Source: Cellulomonas phragmiteti (lineage in GTDB: Bacteria > Actinomycetota > Actinomycetes > Actinomycetales > Cellulomonadaceae). From it: 64,000 nucleotides of DNA. The DNA lies in assembly GCF_016862775.1 (NCBI RefSeq), contig NZ_BONP01000001.1, positions 62,001 to 126,000 on the forward strand, in the 5' to 3' direction. The position numbers and the translations under genes were made by a program. Below the pieces are notes generated by a model. That model was not told the DNA's origin. It was given only the letters and a program-made list of their open reading frames with translations, and searched no databases. How positions within the stretch are numbered: the first letter of the stretch is position 1; each line of letters starts with the position of its first letter. This document shows positions 1 through 8,924 of the stretch, in pieces.

Positions 1-2922
1 GGCATCGTCGACGTCGGCGCCGGCAGCTACTCCGCGACGCCTGTCGGTCCCACGCCGGAGGGGTGCGCCTCGATCGAGGCGGACCCCCGTGCGCACGTGA
101 CCGCCGACGCGCCGCAGGGTCCGCTGCCGACCAACGACTGGTGGTCGTCGCTGCTGTACAAGCGGCTCGACTGCCGCATGAGCGAGCCGTTGCACGCCCA
201 CCCGGTGTCGTACCAGCCGACGCCCGCGGGTCTCGGCCTGTCGACACCCCGCGAGGCGACGCTGTTCGGGACCCCGGGCGGCATCGGTGAGTTCCACTTC
301 GTCTACGTCCAGGACGTCGTCGTCGGCGTCGCCGGGCTCGACGCGCCGACCGTGCAGGTCGCCGACTGGACCGACTGGACGGTGACCCCCGCCTGGTCCG
401 ACGGCACCCGCAGCCTCCGCGCGACGATCGGCCACGGCCTGCCGACGTCCTGGTACCACCTCGAGGGGGGCGACGCGCTGCTGACCTCCACGCACGACGT
501 GCGCGTGTGGGCGCAGGACGGCGGGACGCTCGGCTTCACCGCGAACGGTCACGACTACGCCGCGTTCGCGCCGACCGGCGCCACGTGGCAGGTCTCGGGG
601 TCGACGCTGCGGTCCTCGCTCGCGGGTGCGGGCTACCTCGCCGTCACGGCGCTCGCGACGTCCGCCGACGCGACCGACAGCGACCGTGCCGCCGCGCTCG
701 AGGCGGTCGCCGGCTCGGCGTTCGCCGAGGTCACGGGCACGACCGTCGACTACACCTACGACGCCGAGAACGCCGTCGTCCACACGACGTACCAGTTCGA
801 GACGACACCGCTCGAGGGCTACGACGACGGCACAGTCGTCGCGCTGTACCCGCACCAGCAGCGGTACCTCGAGAGCGTCGAGGGCGACGAGCTCGACACG
901 ACCTACCCGAGCCCGCGCGGGGCGATGGCGGCGTACACCGACGCGACGTCGTTCACGACGACGACCCCGTTCACGGGCATCCTGCCGGAGATCCCTGCCG
1001 TCGCGACGTCGACGGGCTCCGAGCGGGAGACGCTCGACCGGCTGCTCGCCGAGGCGGCGGCGGACCCGCTGCCGATCCTGCGGGCCGACACCTACTGGAC
1101 CGGCAAGGCCCTGGGCCGCGCCACCCGGATCGTCGAGATCGCCGACCAGCTCGGTGAGACCACGGTGCGCGACGAGACCCTCGCGCTCGTGCGCGACACC
1201 CTCACCGAGTGGTTCACCGCGACCCCGGGCAAGTCCGAGCAGGTCTTCGCGTACGACGAGCGCTGGGGCACCCTCATCGGGTACCCCGCGTCCTACGGCT
1301 CGGACACCGAGCTCAACGACCACCACTTCCACTACGGCTACTTCATCGCGGCCGCAGCCACGCTCGCCCGGTTCGACCCGCAGTGGGCGTCCGACGAGCA
1401 GTACGGCGGCATGGTCGACCTGCTGATCCGCGACGCCAACGGGTACGACCGGTCCGAGACCCGCTTCCCGTACCTGCGGGACTTCGACATCTACGCCGGC
1501 CACGACTGGGCGTCGGGGCACGGGGCGTTCGCCGCCGGCAACAACCAGGAGTCCAGCTCCGAGGGCCAGAACTTCGCCGGGGCGCTCGTCCAGTGGGGCG
1601 AGGCGACCGGTGACACCGCGGTGCGGGACGCCGGTGCGTACCTGTACGCGACCCAGGCCGCCGCGATCCAGGAGTACTGGTTCGACCAGGCCGAGGCGAT
1701 CCCCGAGGGCTTCGGTCACACGACCCTCGGCATGGTCTGGGGCTCCGGCGGCACGTACTCGACGTGGTTCTCCGGGGAGCCGGAGATGATCCAGGGCATC
1801 AACACGCTGCCGATCACCGGCTCGCACCTGTACCTGGGGATGCGTCCGGACGACGTGGTGTCCAACTACGCCGAGCTCGTCCGGGCGAACAACGGACCGC
1901 CGACGGTGTGGCAGGACATCCTGTGGAGCTACCTCGCGCTCGGCGACGGTGAGGAGGCGCTGCGGCTGCTGCAGGCGGACCCGGACTACCCGGTGGAGGA
2001 GGGCGAGTCCCGGGCACACACGTACCACTGGATCGCCAACCTCGCGGCCCTGGGGACGTTGGACACGACCGTGCGCGGGTCGAGCCCGCTGTCGGCCGTG
2101 TTCGTCAAGGACGGCGAGCGCACCTACGTGGCCGCGAACGTGACGTCCACCGCACGCACCGTGCGGTTCAGCGACGGGACCACCGTCGAGGTGCCCGCCG
2201 GCAGGACCGTCACGACGGGGGCGCACACGTGGTCCGGCGGCGGCGCCGTCGGCGGACCGGGGGCCACTCCGACCCCGACGCCGACGGGGAGCCCGACGCC
2301 GACGCCGACGGTGACCCCGACGCCGACGCCGTCCCCGACGGTGACGCCGACGCCGACGCCGTCCCCGACGGTGACGCCGACGCCGACCCCGTCCCCGACG
2401 GTGACCCCGACGCCGACCCCGTCCCCGACGCCGACGACCACGCCGGACCCGTCGGCCGGCCTCGTGCTGGCCCTCGGGACGGACGGGTCCCTCGTCCGGG
2501 CGCCGGGCGCACCGGGCTCGATCGAGATCGCGCCGGCCCGCGGGGTCGACACGGCCTCCGAGCCGCACGACGCGGTGGTGCTGCTGGCCACCGGCGTGAC
2601 GGCCGACGCGACGGGCGGGGCGACCGCCTTCGACCTGGGCCTCGACGCCGGTCAGCGCATCGGCAACGGGACGCGGGTGTCCGTCCAGTACGACCTGACG
2701 GGTGACGGGACGTGGGACCGGGTCGAGGTGTACCGGTACTTCGCGACGGACCCGGTCCCCGGCGCGGAGCGCTACACGCAGGCCGTCGGCCTGGACCGCG
2801 CGACGGGGGCGCTGGGTGACCTGCGCGGCGGGACCGTGCGCGTCGCGCTGTGGAACGCCATCGGCAGCGGACCGTCGACCGTGAGCACGGGCGACTCCGT
2901 GCTGGCGCTGCCGTTCCGCTGA
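1..2922 (+). CDS. GH81 endo-beta-1,3-glucanase, 5' partial
   Basis: The frame is open from base 1, so the start codon and signal peptide lie outside the window; 973 codons remain. The product should be a secreted enzyme that cuts beta-1,3-glucans such as laminarin or fungal wall glucan. The N-terminal motif [13 protein letters not shown] (about nt 124-162), the block [12 protein letters not shown] (about nt 1309-1344) and [14 protein letters not shown] (about nt 1540-1581), which holds the acidic catalytic residues of the family, identify GH81. A Pro-Thr-Ser linker (about nt 2263-2456) joins it to a C-terminal module of about 150 residues rich in beta-type sequence that I cannot assign; a glucan-binding or surface role is inferred. 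A strong hairpin follows the stop. The family assignment is firm; the C-terminal module is not. Confidence 0.93.
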   Translation, partial: GIVDVGAGSYSATPVGPTPEGCASIEADPRAHVTADAPQGPLPTNDWWSSLLYKRLDCRMSEPLHAHPVSYQPTPAGLGLSTPREATLFGTPGGIGEFHFVYVQDVVVGVAGLDAPTVQVADWTDWTVTPAWSDGTRSLRATIGHGLPTSWYHLEGGDALLTSTHDVRVWAQDGGTLGFTANGHDYAAFAPTGATWQVSGSTLRSSLAGAGYLAVTALATSADATDSDRAAALEAVAGSAFAEVTGTTVDYTYDAENAVVHTTYQFETTPLEGYDDGTVVALYPHQQRYLESVEGDELDTTYPSPRGAMAAYTDATSFTTTTPFTGILPEIPAVATSTGSERETLDRLLAEAAADPLPILRADTYWTGKALGRATRIVEIADQLGETTVRDETLALVRDTLTEWFTATPGKSEQVFAYDERWGTLIGYPASYGSDTELNDHHFHYGYFIAAAATLARFDPQWASDEQYGGMVDLLIRDANGYDRSETRFPYLRDFDIYAGHDWASGHGAFAAGNNQESSSEGQNFAGALVQWGEATGDTAVRDAGAYLYATQAAAIQEYWFDQAEAIPEGFGHTTLGMVWGSGGTYSTWFSGEPEMIQGINTLPITGSHLYLGMRPDDVVSNYAELVRANNGPPTVWQDILWSYLALGDGEEALRLLQADPDYPVEEGESRAHTYHWIANLAALGTLDTTVRGSSPLSAVFVKDGERTYVAANVTSTARTVRFSDGTTVEVPAGRTVTTGAHTWSGGGAVGGPGATPTPTPTGSPTPTPTVTPTPTPSPTVTPTPTPSPTVTPTPTPSPTVTPTPTPSPTPTTTPDPSAGLVLALGTDGSLVRAPGAPGSIEIAPARGVDTASEPHDAVVLLATGVTADATGGATAFDLGLDAGQRIGNGTRVSVQYDLTGDGTWDRVEVYRYFATDPVPGAERYTQAVGLDRATGALGDLRGGTVRVALWNAIGSGPSTVSTGDSVLALPFR
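2311..2430 (+). repeat. Four tandem 30-bp units in the glucanase linker
   Basis: Four near-identical 30-bp units begin at 2311, 2341, 2371 and 2401. Each encodes the decapeptide [10 protein letters not shown]; they differ only at synonymous third positions. The unit is in frame, so copy number can change without breaking the gene. This is a flexible interdomain linker typical of actinobacterial carbohydrases. Confidence 0.95.
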
Positions 2923-2934
2923 CAGGTGCCGCGC

Positions 2935-2968
2935 GACGGGGCCGGGACGTGCGCGTCCCGGCCCCGTC
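2935..2968 (+). terminator. Rho-independent-type hairpin after the glucanase
   Basis: A perfect 15-bp inverted repeat (2935-2949 and 2954-2968) with a 4-nt loop lies 12 bases after the glucanase stop. It has no long T tract, as is usual in high-GC actinobacteria. It also lies directly downstream of the minus-strand tRNA-Leu, so it may serve both strands. Confidence 0.8.
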
Positions 2969-2972
2969 GTCG

Positions 2973-3055
2973 TGCGGGAGACGGGAGTCGAACCCGCACG
3001 CCCTTGCGGGCACCAGGACCTAAACCTGGCGTGGCTGCCGTTTCACCACTCCCGC
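2973..3055 (-). tRNA. tRNA-Leu (anticodon UAG)
   Basis: The reverse strand folds as an 83-nt class II tRNA with a 7-bp acceptor stem (GCGGGAG with CTCCCGC), an anticodon stem CCAGG/CCTGG around the loop TTTAGGT, a long variable arm and a GGTTCGACTCC T-arm. The anticodon TAG reads leucine CUN codons. The CCA end is not encoded. Confidence 0.95.
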
Positions 3056-3099
3056 GTGCGTCCCGAGTCTGGCACGCGAGCCGCGCCCGGGTCCCGCGG

Positions 3100-3573
3100 T
3101 CAGTCGATGCCGAGGTCGCGGCGCAGCTTGGCGACGTGGCCGGTGGCGCGCACGTTGTACTGGGCGAGGGTCACCGTGCCGTCGGGGCCGACCACGACCG
3201 TCGACCGGATGACCCCGGTCGTCGTGCGGCCGTACATCGTCTTCTCGCCCCACGCGCCCCAGGCCTCGAGGGTCCCGTGGTCCGGGTCGGACAGCAGGGG
3301 GAACGTCAGCGCCTCGTCCTGCGCGAACTTCGCGAGCGCGTCCACGGGGTCCGGCGAGACGCCGAGCACGGTGTACCCGGCGGCGGTCAACGACGCGAGG
3401 GAGTCGCGGAAGTCGCACGCCTGCTTGGTGCAGCCGGGGGTGCCGGCCGCCGGGTAGAAGTACACGACGACCGAGCGGCCGCGCAGGTCCTGCAGGGAGA
3501 CCCGGTCCCCGGTGGTGCTCTCCAGGGCGAGCTCGGGTGCGGGGTCTCCGACGGCGAGGCGGGGCATGGTCAC
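3100..3573 (-). CDS. bcp: Thiol peroxidase, Bcp/PrxQ-type peroxiredoxin
   Basis: This 157-residue cytoplasmic protein reduces hydrogen and organic peroxides using thioredoxin as electron donor. The active-site segment GTPGCTKQACDFRD carries the peroxidatic Cys48 and a resolving Cys53 five residues later, the arrangement of two-cysteine PrxQ enzymes. The length matches the family (about 150-160). Two starts are possible, ATG at 3573 and ATG at 3567, differing by two residues. It is transcribed towards tRNA-Leu and is divergent from the GroES-like gene, with under 70 bp between them. Confidence in function is high. Confidence 0.94.
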   Translation of the reverse strand: MTMPRLAVGDPAPELALESTTGDRVSLQDLRGRSVVVYFYPAAGTPGCTKQACDFRDSLASLTAAGYTVLGVSPDPVDALAKFAQDEALTFPLLSDPDHGTLEAWGAWGEKTMYGRTTTGVIRSTVVVGPDGTVTLAQYNVRATGHVAKLRRDLGID

Positions 3574-3638
3574 TCCTGCGGGTCGGGGGTGGGGACGACG
3601 TGCGCCAGCCTAGATCGCCGGGGGGTAGCGTCGGCGAC

Positions 3639-3992
3639 GTGAGTGCACTCAGCGAGACCCCGCGGGCGGACGCGGGCCGGGACCTGCCCCTGCGCATGCT
3701 CAACGACCGGCTCCTGGTGGAGCTGGACGCCGACGCCGCCGAGCGTCGCACCGGCGGCGGGATCCTCATCCCGGCCACGGCGGCGATGGGCAAGCGGCTC
3801 GCCTGGGCGGCCGTCGTCGCGGCGGGCGAGCACGTGCGTCAGGTCCAGGTGGGCGATCGCGTGCTCTTCGACCCCGAGGACCGCGCCGAGGTCGAGCTGT
3901 CCGGCCGCACGTACCTGCTGCTGCGGGAGAAGGACGTGCACGGCGTCGCGGACCCGCGTGCCGCGGGCGAGGGGACCGGCCTGTACCTGTGA
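3639..3992 (+). CDS. GroES-like co-chaperonin (Cpn10 fold)
   Basis: This 117-residue protein has the Cpn10 pattern: LRMLNDRLLVELD, then GGGILIPATA, a variable loop, VGDRVLFDP and a C-terminal YLLLREKDV strand. It would cap a chaperonin ring in the cytoplasm, but no groEL is adjacent and it carries N- and C-terminal extensions (about 17 and 15 residues), so it is probably a second, divergent copy rather than the housekeeping GroES. The GTG start at 3639 is supported by a -10 box TAGCGT at 3626-3631 that ends 7 bases upstream, which predicts a leaderless mRNA. The true partner chaperonin is unknown. Confidence 0.85.
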   Translation: MSALSETPRADAGRDLPLRMLNDRLLVELDADAAERRTGGGILIPATAAMGKRLAWAAVVAAGEHVRQVQVGDRVLFDPEDRAEVELSGRTYLLLREKDVHGVADPRAAGEGTGLYL

Positions 3993-4112
3993 CGGACGGC
4001 ACGTCCGGGAGACCTCGTGCGAGGCACGTGTCGGCGTGTACGTCGCCCGTCGATGTGGTCCGATGTTCAGGTAGGTGCCGCGATCCGGATCCCGCGCGAG
4101 ACGAGGTCGACG

Positions 4113-4394
4113 ATGGACGAGCGCAACGTGCCGGACGACTCTGGTCAGCGGGCGCCGCAGGACCCGCCGGGTGCGGGCGGTGACCCGCCCGAGGACGGCG
4201 AGCCCGTGGTGGTGCTCGGCGTGGACGCCGCGCAGCACGCCCAGGAGCTGCTCGCGGAGCACGTGCCGCTGACCCTGCTGGCGGACCTCCTGAGCCCCAC
4301 GGGTGAGACCTCGGCGGAGCTGCTGGACGAGGAGGGGCTGCCGGAGGAGGAGTGGTGGCGGCCGCCGGTCGACCCGGAGGCGCCCGGCGCGTGA
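4113..4394 (+). CDS. Small acidic protein of unknown function
   Basis: I do not recognise this 93-residue protein. The N-terminal 35 residues are rich in Pro, Gly, Asp and Glu and look disordered. A central segment, VVVLGVDAAQHAQELLAEHVPLTLLADLLSP, looks helical, and the tail is acidic with two tryptophans (EEEWWRPPVDPE). The ATG at 4113 is chosen because the open frame upstream has no coding character. It lies between the GroES-like gene and tRNA-Lys on the same strand. It is probably a conserved actinobacterial protein that acts by protein contact, but that is only inference. Confidence 0.6.
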   Translation: MDERNVPDDSGQRAPQDPPGAGGDPPEDGEPVVVLGVDAAQHAQELLAEHVPLTLLADLLSPTGETSAELLDEEGLPEEEWWRPPVDPEAPGA

Positions 4395-4430
4395 GCGTCG
4401 TCACAGACGGCGTCGACGGGCCCGATCCGG

Positions 4431-4459
4431 TTCGACCCCTGCCCCGGGATCCTGCTAAT
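4431..4459 (+). promoter_or_regulatory. Promoter of tRNA-Lys
   Basis: A -35 TTCGAC (4431-4436) and a -10 GCTAAT (4454-4459) are separated by 17 bases and end 13 bases before the mature tRNA-Lys 5' end. Spacing and position fit a housekeeping sigma-70 type promoter for a stable RNA. Confidence 0.55.
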
Positions 4460-4472
4460 CTCTTCGAGCCGC

Positions 4473-4548
<76 letters not shown>

Positions 4549-4551
4549 GCC

Positions 4552-4587
4552 ACGCAGCCCCGTCAGGTCGCCCTGACGGGGCTGCGT
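4552..4587 (+). terminator. Hairpin terminator after tRNA-Lys
   Basis: A perfect 16-bp inverted repeat (4552-4567 and 4572-4587) with a 4-nt loop starts 4 bases after the tRNA CCA end. A short CGTCGTT tract follows. Confidence 0.85.
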
Positions 4588-4680
4588 CGTTCCCGCAGAT
4601 CGGTTCTGGCGCGTTCGTCGCGCACGCGCTCCTCACCCGCGCCACGATGGGCGCAACGGACCCGGGTGAGCGGAGGCACG

Positions 4681-6201
4681 ATGACCGAGGAGTCGGACGA
4701 GTTCGACGTGGTGGTGCTGGGCGCCGGTGCCGTCGGTGAGAACGTCGCCGACCGGGCGTCCCGGACCGGTCTGAGCGTCGCGGTCGTGGAGCACGCGCTG
4801 GTCGGGGGAGAGTGCTCGTACTGGGCGTGCATGCCGTCGAAGGCGCTGCTGCGCCCGGGTGACGCGCGCGCCGCGGCCCGCGCCGTCCCCGGCATCGGCG
4901 CCGTCGGGCAGCTCGACGTGGCCGCTGTGCTCGCGCGCCGCGACGAGGTCGCGGCGCACTGGGACGACGCCGGCCAGGTCGCGTGGGTCGAGGGCGCCGG
5001 TCTGACGCTGCTGCGGGGACGCGCGCGGTTCACCGGGCCGCGTGCGCTCGCCGTGGAGGCCGCCGACGGCACCGTGCGGGCCGTCACCGCCCGCCGTGCG
5101 GTGGTCGTGGCGACGGGGTCGGTCGCGGTCGTGCCCGAGGTGTTCGCCGGCGTGCGCGCGTGGACGAGCCGTGAGTCGACGTCCGCGCACCGCGTGCCCG
5201 CGCGGCTCGCGGTCGTCGGCGGTGGCGTGGTGGCCACCGAGCTCGCGACGGCGTTCTCCGACCTCGGCAGCGAGGTGACCGTCCTGGTGCGCGGCGATCG
5301 CCTGCTGGCGTCGGCGGAGCCGTTCGCGGGAGAGGCGGTCGCCCGCGGCCTGGCCGCCGCCGGCGTGCGCGTCGCGTTCGGGGCCTCGGTGACCTCGGCC
5401 TCGCGGGACGACGACGGGGTGCACCTCGTCGTGGAGCAGCGGCCCGTGTCGGGGCAGGGCGGGCAGGGGGAGACGGGCGTGGCCCTGCCGGGTCGGTTGA
5501 CGGTCGACGAGGTGCTGGTCGCCACGGGACGTCGTCCAGCCACGGACGACCTCGGCCTCGAGGTGCTGGGGCTGCGGCCCGGGGACGCGCTCGAGGTCGA
5601 CGACCGCCTCCAGGTGCAGGGGGTCGGCGGCGGGTGGTTGTTCGCGGCCGGTGACGTCACGGGCCGCACGGCGACCACGCACCAGGGCAAGTACGACGCC
5701 CGCGTCGTCGGGGACGTCCTCGCGGCCCGGTTCGACCCGCGCCCCGCGGCCGAGGCGGCGGACGGGGCTGTGCCGCACGGGTTGTCGCGGCAGGGTGAGG
5801 CGGACGCTGCGCCCTGGTCCCGCTACCGCGCGACGGCCGACTCGTCGGCCGTGCCGCAGGTGGTCTTCACCCGGCCGCAGGTCGCCTGGGTCGGGCCGAC
5901 GGCGCAGGGGGCCCGCGACGGCGGGACGGCGGTCGAGGTGTACGCGTACGAGCTGGGCGACCTCGCGGCCGCGAGCGTCACCGCGGCGGACTACGCGGGG
6001 CGGGCGCAGATCGTCGTGGACACGTCGCGCGACGTCGTCGTCGGGGCGACGTTCGTCGGGCCCGACGTGGCCGACATGCTCCATGCCGCCACGGTGGCCG
6101 TGGTGGGCGAGGTGCCGCTGTCACGGCTGTGGCACGCGGTGCCGTCGTACCCCACGCTCAGCGAGGTGTGGCTGCGCCTGCTGGAGGCGGCGGGCCGCTG
6201 A
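4681..6201 (+). CDS. FAD/NAD(P) disulfide oxidoreductase, lipoamide dehydrogenase-like
   Basis: A 506-residue class I flavin disulfide oxidoreductase. It has an N-terminal FAD motif VVLGAGAVGENVA, a redox disulfide in GGECSYWACMPSK (Cys45 and Cys50), an NAD(P) site LAVVGGGVVATELA, the second FAD motif LFAAGDVTG and the C-terminal dimer segment HAVPSYPTLSEVW that brings the active-site His. The disulfide motif differs from the GGTCLNxGCIPSK of true lipoamide dehydrogenase and mercuric reductase, so the disulfide substrate is unknown. No 2-oxoacid dehydrogenase genes are near. ATG 4681 is chosen over an in-frame GTG at 4666 because GGAGG lies six bases before it. Confidence 0.85.
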   Translation: MTEESDEFDVVVLGAGAVGENVADRASRTGLSVAVVEHALVGGECSYWACMPSKALLRPGDARAAARAVPGIGAVGQLDVAAVLARRDEVAAHWDDAGQVAWVEGAGLTLLRGRARFTGPRALAVEAADGTVRAVTARRAVVVATGSVAVVPEVFAGVRAWTSRESTSAHRVPARLAVVGGGVVATELATAFSDLGSEVTVLVRGDRLLASAEPFAGEAVARGLAAAGVRVAFGASVTSASRDDDGVHLVVEQRPVSGQGGQGETGVALPGRLTVDEVLVATGRRPATDDLGLEVLGLRPGDALEVDDRLQVQGVGGGWLFAAGDVTGRTATTHQGKYDARVVGDVLAARFDPRPAAEAADGAVPHGLSRQGEADAAPWSRYRATADSSAVPQVVFTRPQVAWVGPTAQGARDGGTAVEVYAYELGDLAAASVTAADYAGRAQIVVDTSRDVVVGATFVGPDVADMLHAATVAVVGEVPLSRLWHAVPSYPTLSEVWLRLLEAAGR

Positions 6202-6231
6202 GCCCGCCGCCTCCGCGAGGCGGTGCGTCGG

Positions 6232-7242
6232 TCAGTCGCCGGTGGACAGCGAGCCGTCCGAGGACGTCACCAGGCCGACGGCGGCGTCGCCCTGGCGCAC
6301 CGCCTGACCGATGAGCGCGAAGTCGTAGGACTTGAACTCGCCGACCTCCAGACCGTAGGTCTCCTCGAGGCCGATCTGGCAGAACGGCCGCTCCGGGCAC
6401 TCGGGCGGGCCGGCGAGAACGACGCCCCCGCAGCTGGCCGCCAGGTCCGAGAGCGTCGTCAGGTCGTGCTCGGCCGCGAACTCCGCGGTCACCGCGAAGG
6501 CGTTCTGGTCCTGCGCCGCGGACGCGACGCCCACGACGAGCCCGCTCTGCTCGGCGAGCGGGACGAGCGCGGCGACGGTCTCGTCGACGTCGCTGGACGC
6601 CACCGAGGGCGCGTCGGCCCCGTTGGCCTGGGCGTTGAGGTACGTCACGAGCGTGGCGGCGTACTCCGGGACGACCGCGATCTCGCCTGACTGCAGAGCC
6701 GGCAGGTACGTCTCGCGCGCGCCGATCGTCTGGGCCTGCGCGTCGAAGCCTGCGCTGCGCAGGACCTGCGCATAGATCTCGGCGAGCGTGATGCTCTCGG
6801 AGAAGTTGGCCGCGCCGACCGTCAGGCTGGTGCCCGTGCCCACCGCCGGGTCAGGGGACTCCAGCGACTCGTCGGTGACGAACTCCGCGGCCACCTCGCT
6901 GGAGGTGCGACGGTCGACGTCGACGGCCCGGTTGAGCTGGATGAGACGGTCGGTGTCGAGGGCCTCGGAGACGGCGTCGAGCAGCTCGACGACCTGGGGG
7001 TGGTCGGACGCGACCTGCGCGTTGACCGCGGGGATCACGTTGTCGGCGTTCTGCAGGCCCTGGTCGTCCTCGAGGACGACGAGGGTCTCGCCGGCCACGG
7101 GCTCGCAGGCGGGCAGGCCCGACGCGCTGGTGGGGTCGGACTCGGCCTGCCCGCCGCCGGACCCGGGCGTGCCGCACGCGCTGAGCGCGAGGACGGCGGC
7201 GGCCAGGACGCCGAGCGTGCGGGTGCGCGGGCTGGTGCGCAT
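6232..7242 (-). CDS. Osmoprotectant/quaternary amine-binding lipoprotein, circularly permuted OpuAC fold
   Basis: This 336-residue lipoprotein (lipobox LSAC, Cys23) is the binding component of the OpuC-type transporter encoded with it; ligands would be glycine betaine, choline or related compounds. The order of its parts is unusual. Residues about 51-127 (ETLVVLEDDQGLQNADNVIP, then LIQLNRAVDVD) correspond to the C-terminal end of ordinary OpuAC proteins, while residues about 139-336 begin with the normal N-terminal sequence SLTVGAANFSESITLAEIYA and stop at VGLVTSSDGSLS, just where that tail normally follows. The whole domain is present but permuted. ATG 7242 is chosen because AAGGAG precedes it at good spacing and the signal peptide follows at once. 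Confidence 0.9.
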   Translation of the reverse strand: MRTSPRTRTLGVLAAAVLALSACGTPGSGGGQAESDPTSASGLPACEPVAGETLVVLEDDQGLQNADNVIPAVNAQVASDHPQVVELLDAVSEALDTDRLIQLNRAVDVDRRTSSEVAAEFVTDESLESPDPAVGTGTSLTVGAANFSESITLAEIYAQVLRSAGFDAQAQTIGARETYLPALQSGEIAVVPEYAATLVTYLNAQANGADAPSVASSDVDETVAALVPLAEQSGLVVGVASAAQDQNAFAVTAEFAAEHDLTTLSDLAASCGGVVLAGPPECPERPFCQIGLEETYGLEVGEFKSYDFALIGQAVRQGDAAVGLVTSSDGSLSTGD

Positions 7243-7330
7243 CAAGATCTCCTTCATCGGTGCGACGCGGGGTGCGACGTGGTCGTGCGGTGGGTCGGGT
7301 CGACCCGGCCGATCGGGGCGGGCCCGCCGG

Positions 7331-8101
7331 TCAGGGCGGCGTCGCGGGATCATTCGAACCGCGCGCGGCCGCGACGGCAACCGGAGCGGGACGCGTGCGG
7401 CGCGTGCGTGTGCGGCCCTCGCCCGCGGCGTCGCGGGACCGGCGACGCAGGCCGGGCGGCGTCACCACGCGCTCGAGCACCGCCAGCAGGCCCTCGACCA
7501 GCAGGCACAGGCCGGCCACCAGGATGCCGCCCGCGAGCGCCTTGCCGTACCGCTGGGTCGCAAACCCGCTCACGACGACCGTGCCGAGGCTGGTGCCACC
7601 GACGAGCGCGGCGAGCGGCACGGTGGCCAGGACCTGGACGGCCCCGGTACGGATCCCGGCGGCGATCAGGGGGATCGCGAGCGGCACCTCGACGCTCCAC
7701 AGCACGCGCGCGCCGGACATCCCCAGACCGCGAGCTGCGTCGCGGGCGTCGGGGTCCACGCCGCCGACGCCCGTGACGGCGTTGGCGAGGATCGGGGGGA
7801 CCGCGAAGACGGCGCACGCCAGGGCGGTGGCCGTGTTGCCGAACCAGCCGGTCGCGGCGAGGAGCGTCAGCAGGGCGAGCGTCGGCAGCGCGCGCGTGGT
7901 GTTGGCGACGACGACGCCGACGGTCGCACCGCGGCCGCGGTGGCCCAACCACAGCCCGAGGGGCAGGGCGACGACCAGCGCGATGGCGACGGCAGCGGCC
8001 GAGACCTCCAGGTGGGTGCGGGTCAGCGCGAGCACCCCCTGCCGGCCGGTCCAGTTGAGGGGGTCGTTGAGCCAGAGCAGCGCCTCGGTCAGGACGTCCA
8101 C
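7331..8101 (-). CDS. ABC transporter permease, OpuC/ProW type (second subunit)
   Basis: A 256-residue integral membrane protein with about six hydrophobic segments and the permease signature VDPDARDAARGLGMSGARVLWSVEVPLA, the EAA-type loop that contacts the ATPase. It forms the channel of the osmoprotectant importer with the upstream permease. The GTG start at 8101 lies 13 bases inside the end of the upstream permease gene, so the two are probably translationally coupled. The C-terminal 45 residues are Arg-rich and polar, longer than in most relatives. The binding-protein gene follows 89 bases downstream. Confidence 0.87.
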   Translation of the reverse strand: MDVLTEALLWLNDPLNWTGRQGVLALTRTHLEVSAAAVAIALVVALPLGLWLGHRGRGATVGVVVANTTRALPTLALLTLLAATGWFGNTATALACAVFAVPPILANAVTGVGGVDPDARDAARGLGMSGARVLWSVEVPLAIPLIAAGIRTGAVQVLATVPLAALVGGTSLGTVVVSGFATQRYGKALAGGILVAGLCLLVEGLLAVLERVVTPPGLRRRSRDAAGEGRTRTRRTRPAPVAVAAARGSNDPATPP

Positions 8102-8814
8102 GCGGCCTCCCCGGGGTGGTCCGCGCCGGTGGTTCGGACGCGGGAGGACCGCCGCCACGGGGTCAGGAGGCGCCCGAGCAGCGCGAGCGCGAGGTCCGCG
8201 ACCAGCGCGAGGACCAGGCACAGGACCGTGGCCGTCATGACCTCGGCGTGGTAGTTGCTGCGGAAGCCGCGGAACATCAGCTGTCCCAGCCCGCCGTAGC
8301 CCACGACGACCCCCACGGTGACGAGGGCGACCGTGCTGACGGTCGCCAGCCGCAGGCCCGCGACGATCGCCGGGACGGCCTGCGGGAGCTCGACGCGCAC
8401 GAGCAGGCGCAGCCGTCCGTAGCCCATGCCCCGGGCGGCGTCCCGGACGGCCGGGTCGACGCCCTGCAGGCCGACCAGCACGTTGCGCACGAGCACGAGC
8501 AGCGCGTACACCACCAGCCCGATGAGGACGGTGGTGCGACCGATGCCGGTGACCGGTGCCAGGACCGCGAACAGGGCCAGGGACGGGATCGTGTACAGGA
8601 CACCGGTCGTGGCCAGCACGGGGCCCGCCAGCCGCGGGCGGGCGTGCGCGAGCGCCGCGAGCGGCAGCGCGACCACGAACGCGATGAGCACCGCCTGGGC
8701 CGTGAGGGACGCGTGCTGCTGCGTGTGGCGCAGCACGTCGGCCCCGTTGCGCTCGAGGTAGTCCCACGAGAACCACGGGTTGGCGGCGGCCGCGACGACC
8801 GGACCGGACAGCAT
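8089..8814 (-). CDS. ABC transporter permease, OpuC/ProW type (first subunit)
   Basis: A 241-residue membrane permease with segments such as AVLIAFVVALPLAALA and TVLIGLVVYALLVLV, and the EAA-type loop VDPAVRDAARGMGYGRLRLLVRVELPQA. It is paralogous to the next permease and pairs with it. The start is taken as ATG 8814, because a -10 box TAGTTT (8822-8827) ends 7 bases upstream and predicts a leaderless mRNA; a longer GTG start at 8844 is possible. It heads the minus-strand part of the transporter and is divergent from the ATPase gene. Confidence 0.87.
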   Translation of the reverse strand: MLSGPVVAAAANPWFSWDYLERNGADVLRHTQQHASLTAQAVLIAFVVALPLAALAHARPRLAGPVLATTGVLYTIPSLALFAVLAPVTGIGRTTVLIGLVVYALLVLVRNVLVGLQGVDPAVRDAARGMGYGRLRLLVRVELPQAVPAIVAGLRLATVSTVALVTVGVVVGYGGLGQLMFRGFRSNYHAEVMTATVLCLVLALVADLALALLGRLLTPWRRSSRVRTTGADHPGEAAWTS

Positions 8815-8924
8815 GGGCTCGAAACTACTGACGACCTCCGACACGCGCGCGGCGGACGGCGCCGCGCGCGCCGGCCCGGCCTCCGGCGCGCGGCTGTCGG
8901 CGGCTTTCGCTAGCGTCGCTGACC
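8815..8924. promoter_or_regulatory. Divergent promoter region of the osmoprotectant transporter
   Basis: This intergenic segment holds two facing -10 boxes: TAGTTT on the minus strand (8822-8827) for the permease-binding protein genes and TAGCGT on the plus strand (8911-8916) for the ATPase gene. Both end 7-8 bases from a start codon. The shared region is a natural place for joint osmotic control, but I see no clear operator. Confidence 0.6.

Noticed and set aside
27-284. Minus-strand frame overlapping the start of the glucanase
   Set aside because: It has no ribosome site or domain and lies opposite strong GH81 coding sequence.
2311-2430. Regular 30-bp repeats that resemble a CRISPR array
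   Set aside because: There are no spacers, the units are contiguous and in frame, and they encode the Pro-Thr linker.
4681-6201. Flavoprotein as mercuric reductase or lipoamide dehydrogenase
   Set aside because: The active-site motif GGECSYWACMPSK differs from both, there is no heavy-metal domain, C-terminal Cys pair or mer gene, and no dehydrogenase complex nearby.
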